Assembly (NCBI GenBank): GCA_946807835.1
Contig: OX327684.1
Location: 10,688,501-10,752,500 of the forward strand
DNA length: 64,000 nt
Source of the DNA: Ailanthus altissimus
Taxonomy: Eukaryota; Streptophyta; Magnoliopsida; Sapindales; Simaroubaceae
Reading direction: 5' to 3'
The notes below the pieces were generated by a model. It did not search any database. It was not told the origin of the DNA and saw only the letters and a list, made by a program, of their open reading frames with translations. Positions 47,638 through 59,204 of the stretch are shown one piece after another (position 1 is the stretch's first letter; each line of letters starts with the position of its first letter). The translations under genes and the position numbers were made by a program.

Positions 47638-48692
47638 CTAACGCAAGTGCACATTATCGCAACAAGTAATAAAGTGATGAGTGAGTATCATTCCCACGAG
47701 GATTGTATCCTAAATTAATGCTAAGTACTACGATGTTAGCAACCTAACTTTATTTAGGCTAATCTAAATGGCAGGGTGAGTTATTGAATTAAAAGCAACT
47801 AAAAACTAATTAGCTAGATAAATAAAGGAAAAGAGATATCTATGGCAATGGGGCTCTAGAGACTTGATTTCCCTATATTGTTCCTATGGTCTTTGTCATT
47901 AGTAATCAACAACCAATTTATGCATTCATTAATCCAGGGTGTATGATTAATCTCATTCCATCTTTCGAGTTCGAATGAGATATTATGCATACATATTCAA
48001 GTTGATATGTCTATCTAACTTGTTTACATAGACATGCATTACGAAACCCTTAAATGACTACCCCAAGGATTAATTTCATTATCATTGTCACTTTATCAAA
48101 TGAAATTCTAGACATAATGACACACCCTAAAGAGTTTGGCCTGTCACGCTTATCAAACACTTTAAAACGGAGAGCACCACATGTGACCCTAGGCATAATA
48201 GCACACCCAAAGAGTTTGTGCCTGTTACGCATTTAATCAAACACTTGGAGTGCACCTCATGCAAATCCTAAGGAAAACCAAAAAGATTACCTAGGTGTTA
48301 TTGGCCTTTCAACTCAATAGCAACCTAAAGCTATGTTTCTCTCAAATCCTATAAATGGATCAATCTCTTTCAAGCATAAATCCATACATTCACAACAACC
48401 AATTCATTTTCCAATCAATCGGAAGCATTAAGCATAAAGAAACATAAATGAATTACACGAATTTATACTAAATCATCCAAACATAATATAAATAAAACTA
48501 CATCAATCCTTAGAATCAAGTTTAATCACATAAAAATTCAACCATAACTAAAATTATCCAACCATCCATAGATACAACTCATTAAAAGTAATATTCATAA
48601 TTAAAATTAAAACAAATGATAAAAACAAAGAAAAGGAAAGGGAAAACCGAATTTGGGATGTCTCCAAGGTTTCAATTCTTCAATTGTCTTCA
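47638..48692 (-). repeat. Left arm of a long inverted repeat (LTR block)
   Basis: Reverse complement of the right arm 59216-60994, from 'actaacgcaagtgcac' at 47638 to 'aattgtcttca' at 48682-48692. It is about 724 bp shorter because the right arm contains an internal duplication. It is the 3' part of an Athila-type LTR in minus orientation. The ORFs 48050-48232 (-) and 48054-48236 (+) are products of an internal repeat, not genes. Confidence 0.85.
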
Positions 48693-48833
48693 ATGATGCA
48701 CATGAAACTTTGAAGACATCATTTCTTCTCCTTCAATTCGAGCTCAAGCCTTTTCCTTCTTCCAATTTCGTGCCTCTACTCCCCCTCCCTTCTGCTTTGA
48801 CTAAACAATGAGTGTTTATATAAGTAGGTGTTT

Positions 48834-49091
48834 CTTTTAAAGTGTCAAAGATATTTGGAACATCACATGAGAAAATGGACGCAAATGGGAGCATTAGAGA
48901 TAAAAATGCAAATGGAGGCACTGTTTGCTACAGTGCAATACCAGGACATTCATTTTAGCGCTGGGGCATTCAATGCCGCAGCGCCAATTCCAGAAAGTGA
49001 GCGCCGCAGCATTGAATCCCAATGCTACGGCACTGAGACCTGGACAGCAAAAGTTGACAGGATGCTGAAAATCAGAAAGTCCAAAAGCAAC
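48834..49091 (+). mobile_element. Inverted LTR middle segment
   Basis: Reads in plus orientation 'ggaacatcacatgagaaaatgg', then 'ggagcattagagat', the CG-rich island and 'ctgaaaatcagaaagtcc'. It is the near-perfect reverse complement of about 50046-50296 in the adjacent minus-oriented LTR. It ends at a 5-bp word, GCAAC (49087-49091), shared by both sequences at the junction. Confidence 0.85.
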
Positions 49092-50398
49092 AAGTAATAT
49101 ATGATGAGAAAAGTGTCGATCCCACAGAGAATGATTTGTCTTTTCTAGTTTAAGTACTCTAATGGTGTCTTTCTACTATTATCCAGAAAATGATTTAATG
49201 TATGATATTAAACTACTCAAGTAAAAGAACAACTTAATTATGCTAAGTGATAAACTAAATTGCCAACAAGTTAAATTCAATATGAGAAATCCTAGGATTA
49301 CAAACTATCCCCCATTATAAACATAAATTCAGCAGAATCTCTTTCAGGTCTATTGGTTCTCAACTTGATATATTGACCAAAACACTCAACACATTACAAG
49401 CCTCTTTTGCAAGTCAAAAGAATATATTATATCCAATCAAATATCTATATGTCTATGATAAATAAATTGAACAAAATTCATTAAGCACAAGTTTTATGAG
49501 CCATACATGCCTTATGAGTATATGTCTATCTCATATGAAACTCAAGTGTACTATACTATGATCATGCATCAATATGCTTAAGACTGAATACCTAAATGCC
49601 TTTGTCAAGTTTATTTAAGTATTTCTAGATCAATTTAACTACTGGCCAAGTAATCAAATAGCATTAAACACAAGCACAATGAATATATCAAAAGCTGAAT
49701 TAATACCATAAAAGAGAGAGCTAAAATCAATTACATAATGGGTTTAAGGATGTAATCCTAGATTAATGAAATTAGCTCATCATTAAACTACATAATGTTG
49801 AAGCTAATTCCATCAATACATGCAAACAAAACATCTTACAATAAGTAAAAGATCAAAGCAAAGAAGACATCCCTGTCAAATGTCTTTGATGTTAAATCTT
49901 GCTTTCCTCCTCTTTGATTTCTCCAAACTTAGAAGTTAGGTGTTTCTTTTGTGTTTCCAGCTGCTGTCCCAGCTGGAGTCTCCCTTCTAAATGTAAGTTT
50001 TGTGCAAATATATAGGTGAGAGCACGAAATTAGGGTGCACTTAGGGTTGCTTTTGGACTTTCTGATTTTCAGCATCTTGTCAACTTTTGCTGTCCAGGTC
50101 TCAGTGCCGCGGTATTGGGATTCAATGCCGCGGCGCTCACTTTTTGGAATTGGCGTCGCGGCATTGAATGCCCCGGCGCTCAAATGAATGCCTTGGTATT
50201 GCACTGTAGCAAACAGTGCCTCCATTTGCATTTTTATCTCTAATGCTCCCATTTGCGTCCATTTTCTCGTGTGATGTTCCAAATGTCTTTGAACCTAAAA
50301 TTCATAAAGAAAGTGCACAAATACAAACAATTTGAGGTCTAAATGAGCAAATATTAATCTTAGGAGTATCAAAATATTATATGAAATATGTATTATCA
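49087..50398 (-). mobile_element. 3' LTR start block of the Athila-like element
   Basis: On the minus strand it starts TGATAATACA at 50398, directly after a purine-rich tract (minus: TTTAGAGGAGTT, 50399-50410). It contains TATA-like 'tatatatttg' near 50010, a GC-rich island (50100-50180) and 'gtgggatcgacac', and stops at 'acttgttgc' (about 49087), short of the true LTR end. Its first 100 bp differ from the LTR starts at 36153 and 61156, so it is a distinct subfamily. ORF 49929-50282 is not a gene. Confidence 0.82.
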
Positions 50399-51682
50399 AA
50401 CTCCTCTAAACTTAAAAGTTTTGCTTGCCCTCAAGTAAAGACAAATCAAAAGCATTGCCTGAAAAATGAGAGTACATTATGGGTTTAGTAATGATCATCA
50501 CTAGATGTCAGAGTTTGCATTAATTCTATAAATCCCAAAACCTTTAAATACCATGATTAAACAACTTTTAATCGTCATGCCTTTCTTACCCTACAAGTGA
50601 TAACTTGGTATGTGTGTGTGTGTATAATTGCTATTGACAATTAAATGCACCCGGAATGGTTTATGCCTACAAGACAAGATATGGTCTCATTTTTTTTTTT
50701 TATATCAACACTCCATAGGCATGCCTTTCATATCACTCTCCACTAATGTAGGAACAAATATGATTAAAAATTAAATAGGACTTTATTAAGCTTGTAATGT
50801 ATGGTTAGGGTAAAGGTAGGATAATGTGGGTTCATTTTTGGCTCAAATCACACCATAAACATACATTGCCATTGAATCATCAAAGCCTTCATCTCATTCC
50901 AAAGGATACCCCCAAACTTAATTTGAAACTTCCTTTGTTGCTTCTTATTAACACATTTTTTTTTATTTCCTTTTTTTTTCTTTTTTTTAAAGCATTCCAA
51001 ATCACTATGCCTCTAACCTTAGAAATTTTCAACCTTTTGGAACAAACACAAACGTAACTTCTATGCTTATGGTGTGAGGGATGGTGATGATGGAATATGT
51101 ATTTAATTTAAGGTATTATTATAGTTAACAACGAAAGACGGTCATTAGGCTCAAAATAGGTGACTATGGATAAATATATATCGGTAGGCTCGAAAGGCTC
51201 AAACGATCCAAACATGGCCTAAAATCACTTCCTTAATCATGTATGTCCTAGAATTTCGCTTCAAGTGATAATCAAACAAGTTCTAGAGTGTGTTTGTTTG
51301 AGACCTTTTGTGTTCTTGTTGTGCATAAACTTTCTCTAGGTTAGCAACTAACTTATCAATCCAACTACGTGCTCAATGTGTTTCAAGTAATCACAAGTAA
51401 AATAAGATTATCACATCAGATTATTCAATTGCTAATGATGATATTTATTGATTTCTAGGGTTTTATAGTTTATGCAACAGTTTTATCATTGACCCATACC
51501 CATATGCACTTTTTTTTTTTGAATATAAACACAACTCAAAATAGAATTAAAAACAGATTAAATGGGAAAGTGTTTCCCTGTCCCCCAAACTTACTATCCG
51601 ACATGTCCTCATGGTAAAACAAAAAGACAAATAAGACAAAAAGCATAGAAATACTCCCCTGAAATAGAGTCCGGGCTTTAGT
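50399..51682 (-). other. 3' untranslated region of the Athila-like element
   Basis: No gene. It lies between the extra ORF and the LTR start and ends in a purine-rich tract at about 50399-50410 (minus), the likely polypurine primer. It has a (GT)n run at about 50610-50624 and poly-T tracts (50690-50701, 50955-50990). Confidence 0.5.
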
Positions 51683-52796
51683 CATCATCTGTTGCTGTCA
51701 CATCCTCATCTTTGCTATTTCTGTCAGCATCTGCATCCTCAGGGTCGATGCCATCATTAGCATCATCATTCAACTCAGCTGGTGGTGGCGCAGTCTAAAC
51801 TGGATGCTGTGAGAGTGAGGAAATATCTATTCCAAAATGGGCTGCTTGTATAGCAACCCACTGAGCACACCATTGTTGATGGGCAATGAACTACTGCTAA
51901 TGTGCCTCTATCTACCGCTCAATTTCATCCAACCAAAATTGTACTGCCTCCGGATTAGAAGAGGAAGATGCCTGCGATGATGGTCGCGTAGGTGCCCTGG
52001 ACCTATGCCCACCTTGGCCACAATAAGCGTGCACGGTGGTAATCGTGCTAGAGGTTATAGCTTAGCCAGGATGTAATATCTCCTCCGAAGGACTCCACTT
52101 GACTCCAGCTTGAGCACATAATGCTGTAATTAGAGAAAAACAGTATATCCCGAGCTTGCTGCTTTCACTGCAATGAAGAATACTATTCTTGATCACTCGC
52201 CCAACATCAATAGATTTTCCTATCATTATGGCATATAACAAGACTGCACGTTGCTTGTTTACACTGCTGAAATGTTTGATAGGCATTAGTCGTGCCCCAA
52301 TAAAATAATGCCATGTTTTCTCATCCTTGCCCATGTATTTTACTAAGAAAGATATCGGAAGAGGACCACCCATTTTCCATTCTGCCTCGGTGGAGCATAA
52401 CTGTCTAATGATTTCCTCATAATTCGGCTCTCGTAGCATCTTGTGAAAATCATCATCCCCAATTGATGGCGTTTTAAGGAATTTATTGATGCCGGCACTG
52501 TCAATAGCCACCTGCTTACCTCTCACATATACCAGCAAATTTGAATGTTCCTGAATATTCGCATAAAATGCTCGCACAATTGGTAGTACAGCCTCTCCCG
52601 GCTGAGTGCACAATTTCTTCCATCCCCTAGATTCAATGACTCTTGCTACACTGGGATAACTTCCCTCTAAAAGGTTAAAGCCTCGCTCAGGAATAGCCGA
52701 TCGCTTCACAATCGATTGAGCATAACGTTCAGATGCTTCTAAGGAGACAAACTTGCTGCTGTCAAAACTAGGTGATGCCATTTTGGTGGTTTTCAT
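51683..52796 (-). pseudogene. Extra ORF downstream of pol (putative plant transposon protein type)
   Basis: Minus strand, ATG at 52794-52796. It is open for 244 codons to 52062, then readable past an in-frame TAA and further stops to about 51683. The protein has 'ASPSFDSSKFVSLEASERYA', 'GWKKLCTQPGEAVLPIVRAF', 'LVYVRGKQVAIDSAGINKFL' and 'RAVLLYAIMIGKSIDVGRVI'. It ends in a low-complexity acidic tail (DPEDADADRNSKDEDV). This matches the domain annotated as 'putative plant transposon protein', often found beyond pol in Athila-type elements where env-like ORFs also occur. No signal peptide or membrane segment is visible. The function is unknown. Confidence 0.65.
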
Positions 52797-52933
52797 TTTC
52801 TTAGGGCCATTTTGCTAAGAACACCAATTTGTCAACTAAAACCCCTCCACTAATCTCCTTAATTGTCACAAGTCCACACTCCAATCAAATTTGCTAAAAA
52901 TTTCTACACATAGAATAACGAATTAAGTCTTCA

Positions 52934-53144
52934 CAATTCCAACACAATGCCAACACAAATCCAACATAATTTCAATATAATTCCAACACAATTCCAACAC
53001 AAATCCAACACAATGCCATTATAATTCCAACACAATTCCAACACAAATCCAACATAATGCCATTATAATTCCAACATAATTCCAACACAATGCCAACATA
53101 AATCCAACATAATTCCAACACAATTCCAACACAATTCCATTCAA
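52934..53144. repeat. 12-bp minisatellite (AATTCCAACACA)
   Basis: About 17 imperfect tandem copies of a 12-mer with variants AATGCCAACACA, AAATCCAACATA and AATGCCATTATA. It lies between the extra ORF and pol, just upstream of the extra ORF on the minus strand. Confidence 0.85.
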
Positions 53145-53789
53145 GATTTCAAGGTTAAACACAAAGCTTTCATTTTAGTATTCACAAATTGATCCAACAA
53201 TTGCATAATGGAAGTAGAATAAAGAAAGAATCAATGTGAAATAAGAGATTAGAGACAAGATTGTTTACCATGTGAGATTAATCCACCGAAATTTGAGATT
53301 GGTGTGACTTTGTCAATTTGTGTGGAAAATGCAATTTGATGGAATTTGTGATGATGAAGTGTGTGAAATGATGTTTAGAGTGTGTTTTGATGTTGCTTTT
53401 AAGCTGAAAATTTAATGGGTAAGGTAGGATTTGAGATTGTAAATTGGGGTGGGTTGAGAAAGTCTAGGGTTAGCAAGAGAGAGAGTGAGCTTGAGAAAAG
53501 GGAAAAAATTAGGGCAAATGCCCCCCCCTTTTTTTTTGTTGTCCCCGCTGCAGCGCCGCAGCGCTGGCGCCTGGGAAATTCCCAGGTGCCAGCGCTGCAA
53601 CACTGGAAGTGACGCCGCGGGGCTCAATTTGAGTGCCGCGGCGCTCGTTCCTTTCAAATGTTTTTTTTTTAAAACTGAAAATAATAAATGCCAATACTAA
53701 TGCAACACATATTTACCTTAGGTTGCCTCCCAAACAGCGCCTGCTTTTTCATCTCTGGCTAGACGTTATGCTTGTAAATCACTCTGATT
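53145..53789 (-). other. Spacer between pol and extra ORF with a GC-rich island
   Basis: Non-coding. At 53545-53652 it carries the words GCAGCGCCGCAGCGCT, 'gccagcgctgc' and 'gccgcggcgct', the same vocabulary as the islands in the LTRs (36372-36470, 48950-49040, 50100-50180). ORFs here (53412-53657 -, 53415-53612 +, 53485-53700 +, 53509-53694 -, 53633-53815 +) are artefacts of that island. Confidence 0.55.
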
Positions 53790-56751
53790 CCACAAACATA
53801 ATGGAGGTACTTTGACGGTTGAAATCTCCTCCATAGTAATGCTTAAGACATTGGCCATTCACCTTAAAAGTTATTCCTTTTTCTTCATCTTCAACATCAA
53901 CAGCTCCGTGTGGGTATACTTTAGCTACTCTAAATGGACCAGACCATCTAGATTTGAGCTTCCGGGGGAATAGCTTGAGTCAGGAATTAAACAATAATAC
54001 CTGCTGATTGGTTTCAAATGAGTGCTGTGTTATTCTTTTGTCATGCCATCTTTTCACCTTTTCTTTGTAAAGCTTGGCGTTCTCATATGCTTGTAGCCAA
54101 AATTCATCCAATTCATTTAGTTGCAGCATTCTTTTCTCTCAAATTGCTGGCAAGTCAAAATTTAATGACTTGATTGCCCAATAGGCCTTATGTTCTAACT
54201 TCACAAGTAAATGACATGATTTGCCAAATATCAACTGATATGGTGACGTACCAATGGGCATTTTGTATGCTGTAAGATATGCCCAGATTGCGTCATCAAG
54301 CCTTATTGCCCAATCCTTGCAATTTGGCTTGACTACCTTCTCAAGGATTCTCTTCACTTCTCGATTGGAAACCTCAGCTTGTCCATTTGTTTGTGGATGA
54401 TAGGCAGTGGCGATCTTGTGTTTAACTCCATATTTCTGAAGCAGTGCGGAGAATGATTTATTACAAAAATGCGATCCCTCGTCATTGATAATTGCACGTG
54501 GTGTACCGAAACAGGTGAGTATATTCTTTCTCAGAAATCGCAACACCACCTTTGCATCATTAGTTGGCAAGGCAACTGCTTCGACCCACTTGGACACATA
54601 ATCAACAGCTAATAAAATGTATTTTTGACCATTTGATGGAATGAATGGTCCCATGAAGTCAATCCCCCAAACATCAAAACTTTCAACTTCTAATATGTTT
54701 TGCAGAGGCATTTCTTGCTTTTTTGATATGCTTCCTACTCTTTGGCACCTGTCACATCTTAAAACAAAAAAATGTGCATCTTTAAATAAAGAAGGCCAAT
54801 AAAAACCAGATTGCAATACCTTTGAAGCTGTTTTGTCTCCGTGAAAATGTCCAGCATAATCGGATGAATGATAATGCATGAGTATGTCTTCAGTTTCTTC
54901 CTCTGGCACACATCTTCGAATCATTTGGTCTGCACATTGCTTAACTAAAAGGGGTTCATCCCAGAAATATGATTTGACATCATGCAGGAACTTCTTCTTC
55001 TGCTGGTAACTCAAGTCCGGAGGAAGGATTCCGCTGGCCAAGTAGTTGACATAATCTGCATACCATGGTAGATTGAGGTTTTCTACTAACCAGAGTTGCT
55101 CATCAGGAAAGGAATCATTAATTAATGTCTCATCATCAATTTGTTGTCCACCCTCTAAGCGAGATAAATGGTCTACAACCTGATTTTCTGAACCTTTCTT
55201 GTCCTTGATTTCCAAATTAAATTCTTAAAGCAATAGCACCCATCTGATCAGTCTTGGTTTCGCCTCTTTCTTGCTAATCAAATACTTGATAACAGAATGA
55301 TCTGTAAAGACTGTCACCTTAACACCAATTAAATATGCTCTGCACTTATCAAAGGCAAATACAACAGCCAACAACTCTTTCTCAGTAGTGGTATAATTGT
55401 TCTGAGCATCATTCAAAGTTTTGCTTGCATAATAAATGGTGTGGAAAACCTTGTTTTTGCGTTGCCCCAATACTGCACCTACTGCAATATCACTAGTGTC
55501 ACACATTACTTCGAAGGGCATGGTCCAATCTGGTGCGACAATGACTGGGGTTGAAATAAGCTTCCTTTTCAACACCTCAAATGCATCATTACATGCTTGA
55601 TCAAAGATGAAATTTGCATCCTTCTCCAACAAGCTACACAAAGGCTTAGAAATTTTTGAAAAGTCTTTTATGAATCTTCTATAAAAGCCTGCATGACCAA
55701 GGAAACTTCTTACTCCCTTAACATTTGCTGGTGGTGGTAACTTCTCAATGGCTTCAATTTTTGCTCTGTCAACTTCTATTCCTCTTGAAGAGATCTTATG
55801 TCCCAAGACAATCCCCTCATTCACCATGAAGTGGCACTTTTCCCAATTCAGTACCAAGTTGGTTTCTTCGCATCTCTGTAGCACAACTGCTAAGTTCTTC
55901 AAACATACGTCAAACGAATCCCTAAAAATTGAGAAATTGTCCATAAACACTTCCAAGAACTGTTCCACAATATCAGAAAAGATTGCTATCATGCATCGTT
56001 GAAACGTTACGGGTGCGTTGCATAATCTGAAAGGCATCATTCGGAATGCAAATATACCGTATGGACAAGTGAAGGTAGTCTTTTCTTGATCTTCTGGAGC
56101 TATAGCTATCTGATTGTAGCCAGAATAGCCATCCAAAAAGCAGTAAAATTCATGCCCTAAAAGTCTATCCAGCATTTGATCGATGAAGGGCAATGGAAAA
56201 TGATCCTTCCTTGTGGCTTTGTTCCACTTTCTGTAATCCATACACACTCTCCATCCAGTTACTGTACGTGTTGAAAGTAGTTCATTGCTTGAATTAGCTA
56301 TGACAGTGACTCCACCCTTCTTTGGTACACATTAAATTGGACTTACCCATGAGCTGTCAGAAATTGGGTAAATAATTCCTGCATCAAGCCACTTAATAAT
56401 CTCTTTCTTTACTACTTCTTTCATCACTGGGTTCAGCCTTCTTTTGTACTCAATCGAAGATATTTCCTCATCTTCTAACAATATCTTATGCATACAGAAT
56501 AAAGGACTGATTCCTTTGATGTCTGCAATTGTCCATCCCAATGCCTTCTTGTACTTCCACAGTATTCTAAGCAACTTCTCTTCTTGTGTTTCATTCAATG
56601 TAGCATATATTATTACAGGAAGTGTTGAGGATGGACCGAGGAATGCATACCGTAAATGGTTAGGCAAGGGTTTGAGCTCAAGTGTTGGCGGTTTTTCTGT
56701 CGAAGGTTTGGTTCTTGCTTCCATATTTTTTTGATTCTTTAAGCACTTCAA
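53790..56751 (-). pseudogene. Athila-like pol: reverse transcriptase, RNase H, integrase
   Basis: Minus strand, one frame broken by stops near 56329, 55222 and 54136. RT: '[20 protein letters not shown]', '[11 protein letters not shown]', '[19 protein letters not shown]'. The catalytic box is FMDN (55936-55944 for MDN) in place of FMDD. RNase H: '[18 protein letters not shown]', '[14 protein letters not shown]', '[10 protein letters not shown]'. Integrase (open 54139-55215): zinc-binding His residues around '[12 protein letters not shown]', Cys in 'RCDRCQ', then the core with Asp in 'WGIDFMGPF', Asp in 'IINDEGSHF' and Glu in '[10 protein letters not shown]', so the DDE triad is present. The C-terminal module continues to about 53790 with stops. 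Dead because of the stops and the RT Asp-to-Asn change. Confidence 0.9.
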
Positions 56752-57471
56752 ATTTGAAACTCTTGTGCTCTTGGTGGGGTGTAGAATTCAAAGCATTGAG
56801 ATACTCCAGTGCTCCCTGATCTTCCACTTCATTCCCATTCATGACTGCATTTTCTAGAGAGTCTTGGTTGGAGTAGTTGTTGCAAATCCTTTGAATCTCT
56901 CTGTTAATAATGTTGATGCAGTAACATTCATCTGCTTCTTTGGGAAATTTCATAGCTTTGAACACATTAAACGTCACCTCTTCATCTTGCACTCTCATAG
57001 TAAGTTCTCTCTTTTGGACATCAATCAAAGTTCTACCGGTAGCTAAGAAAGGTCTTCCTAAAATGATTGAAATTTCAAGATCCTCTTCCATGTCCAACAC
57101 AATGAAGTCAGCTGGGAATATAAATTTATCTACCTTAACTAACACATCTTCAATCACACCTTTAAGGTATGTGAGTGAACGATCTGTAGGTTGTAAAGTA
57201 ACATTTGTAGGCTTGGCTTCCCCCAATCCTAGCTGGTTGTAGATAGATAAAGGCATCAAATTTATACTGGCCCCTAGGTCACATAAAGCTTTACCAAAAT
57301 ACCAGTTTTCAATTGTGTATGGAATGGTGAAACTTCTGGATCCTTGAGCTTTGGAGGTAATTTTTTCTGCAATATTACACTACATTCTTCTGTCAACGCT
57401 ACAATTTCATACTCGTCCAGCTTCTTTTTCCTTGAAAGAATGTCCTTCATGAATTTAACATAGCTAGGCAT
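56678..57471 (-). pseudogene. Athila-like aspartic protease, frameshifted
   Basis: Minus strand in two open pieces. The upstream one (57274-57471) is the linker 'MPSYVKFMKDILSRKKKLDE', 'EECSVILQKKLPPKLKDP'. The downstream one (56678-57259) starts just after the active site and contains 'MPLSIYNQLGLGEAKPTNVT', 'DFIVLDMEED' and 'ISIILGRPFLATGRTLIDV'. Between them, in the third frame, 'ALCDLGASINLM' supplies the catalytic Asp in DLGAS, the usual form in this lineage. The piece 56678-57259 is out of register with both gag and RT, so small indels near 57270 and 56700 disable the polyprotein. Confidence 0.82.
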
Positions 57472-57570
57472 TTGCTCTAATGCATCTGCAAATGGTATGT
57501 TAATGTGCAGTTTCTTAAAAATTTCCAGAAACTTTGTAAACTGCTTCTCTTGCTTTTGCTTCTGTAGTCG

Positions 57571-59120
57571 CTAAGGAAATGGTGGTGGTCTGTAAGGCTG
57601 CACCTTCTCTTTCTGTATAACCTTTTCTTTTGCTGCACTATCTTCTTGTTTTTCATTCCCAATTGCAGAATTTTCTACACTTTCTGTATTTGCAGAATTT
57701 TCTGCATTTGCTGATGGTTTAGGTCTTTCTACAATATTTTGCATTTCTTTACCGCTTCTCAACGTTACTGTTTTGCATTGCTCTCTATCACCTTTTGGAT
57801 TAACTTCTGTGTTACTCGGTAGCGAGCCTTGAGGACGGTTGTTCATTACAGAAGCTAATTGACCAACTTGGTTTTCTAAAGTGCGAAGAGATGCTGATTG
57901 GCTTTGCAAAAGTTGGTCAGTTTGCCTTATGTATTGAATTAACAATTCCTCAACACCAGGTTTCTTTTCTTACTGAAATTGTTGCTGCTGCCACTGCATT
58001 TGAAATCCGGGTGGATTCATGGATTTTGAGGATTGCCCTTGGTTATTATTACTCCAAGAAAAATTTGGATGATTCCTCCACCCTGGATTATAACAATTCG
58101 AGTTAGGATTATGTTGCTGCTGATTGTAACTCCCCATATATTGTGCTGTCTCCATGCATAGACCATTTTAGTGATTATCTCCACAAAAATCACAAGTTCG
58201 TGGTTGGCTTTTTACTACATTGACTCCAAGTGTATCCATCTTCTTAGCCAACAAACTAACTTGTGCTGTCAAAAACGTGAGTGCATCAATTTCATGCACA
58301 CCAACAACTTTTCTAGGATTCACTCTTTCAGATGGCCATTGGTAGCTGTTAGAGGCCATTGGTAGCTGTTGGAGGCCATTTCTTCCAACAAGTCATATGC
58401 CACATCTGTGGACTTGCTTATTGACACCCCTCCAGCTGCTGCATCTACAATCGTTCTTAAATGTCTCACCAATCCAATATAAAATGTTTGCACCAATAAC
58501 CATTTGAGAACTCTATGATGTGGACACTTTCTCAGCATATCCTTAAATCTCTCCCATGATTCATACAATGATTCTGACTCATGCTGTACAAAAGTGGTAA
58601 TATCATTACGCATTTTTGCAGTTTTGGCTGGTGGAAAGAACTTGGCTAAGAACTTTTGTGCCAAATCATCCCATGTTGTTATTGAACCAGATGGTGATGA
58701 TATTAACCAACTTTTTGCTTTGTCTCTCAAGGAGAATGGAACCAACCTGAGTCTTATGGCATCATCTGACATGCTATTTTATTTGAATGTGTCACAAATT
58801 TCTAAAAAATTTGTGATATGCTCATTGGGATCATCATTCGGGAAGCCACTGAACTGCACTGATTCTTTAAGCATTTGAATAGTCCCTGGCTTGATTTCAA
58901 AATTATTAGCATTGATATTTGGCCTGCGAATGCTTGAGTGTATGCCATTCACCCAAGGAACTGCATAATCTCTTAAAGCTCTTGGCTCTGCACAAACATT
59001 CTGGTTTTGCCCTTCCATGTTAGTCCTTTGGTTCTGGTCTCGGCGTAATCTTCTTAGTGTCCTCTCAATTTCAGGATCAAAGTATGCTAGATCAACGCTC
59101 TTGGAACGTCTTATACACAC
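57571..59120 (-). pseudogene. Athila-like gag
   Basis: Minus strand. The N-terminal piece (58779-59120) has 'FDPEIERTLRRLRRDQN' and 'SVQFSGFPNDDPNEHITNFL'. A stop near 58776 separates it from 58320-58772 ('DDAIRLRLVPFSLRDKAKSW', 'KFLAKFFPPAKTAKMRNDIT', 'SESLYESWERFKDMLRKCPH'). A 20-bp tandem duplication at 58334-58373 shifts the frame. The next frame holds the zinc knuckle CDFCGDNH, stop, NGLC (CX2CX3HX4C with a stop after His). A Gln/Asn-rich linker (57970-58155) and 'SQSASLRTLENQVGQLASVM' (57571-57945) follow. Gag spans about 1.5 kb, near full length, and is otherwise well preserved. Confidence 0.87.
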
Positions 59121-59204
59121 CTGAAATTTCTACAAACAAGAACAAAAATCTGAATTAACAGGAGAAAAGACTTATATCAGTATTAAAATAAAAAATAATT
59201 TCAG

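Noticed and set aside
50824..51057. Leu/Phe-rich 77-codon ORF resembling a membrane peptide
   Set aside because: Arises from poly-T/pyrimidine tracts in the untranslated region of the Athila-like element.
52934..53144. CRISPR-like array
   Set aside because: Repeats are contiguous 12-mers without unique spacers in a plant retrotransposon; a minisatellite.
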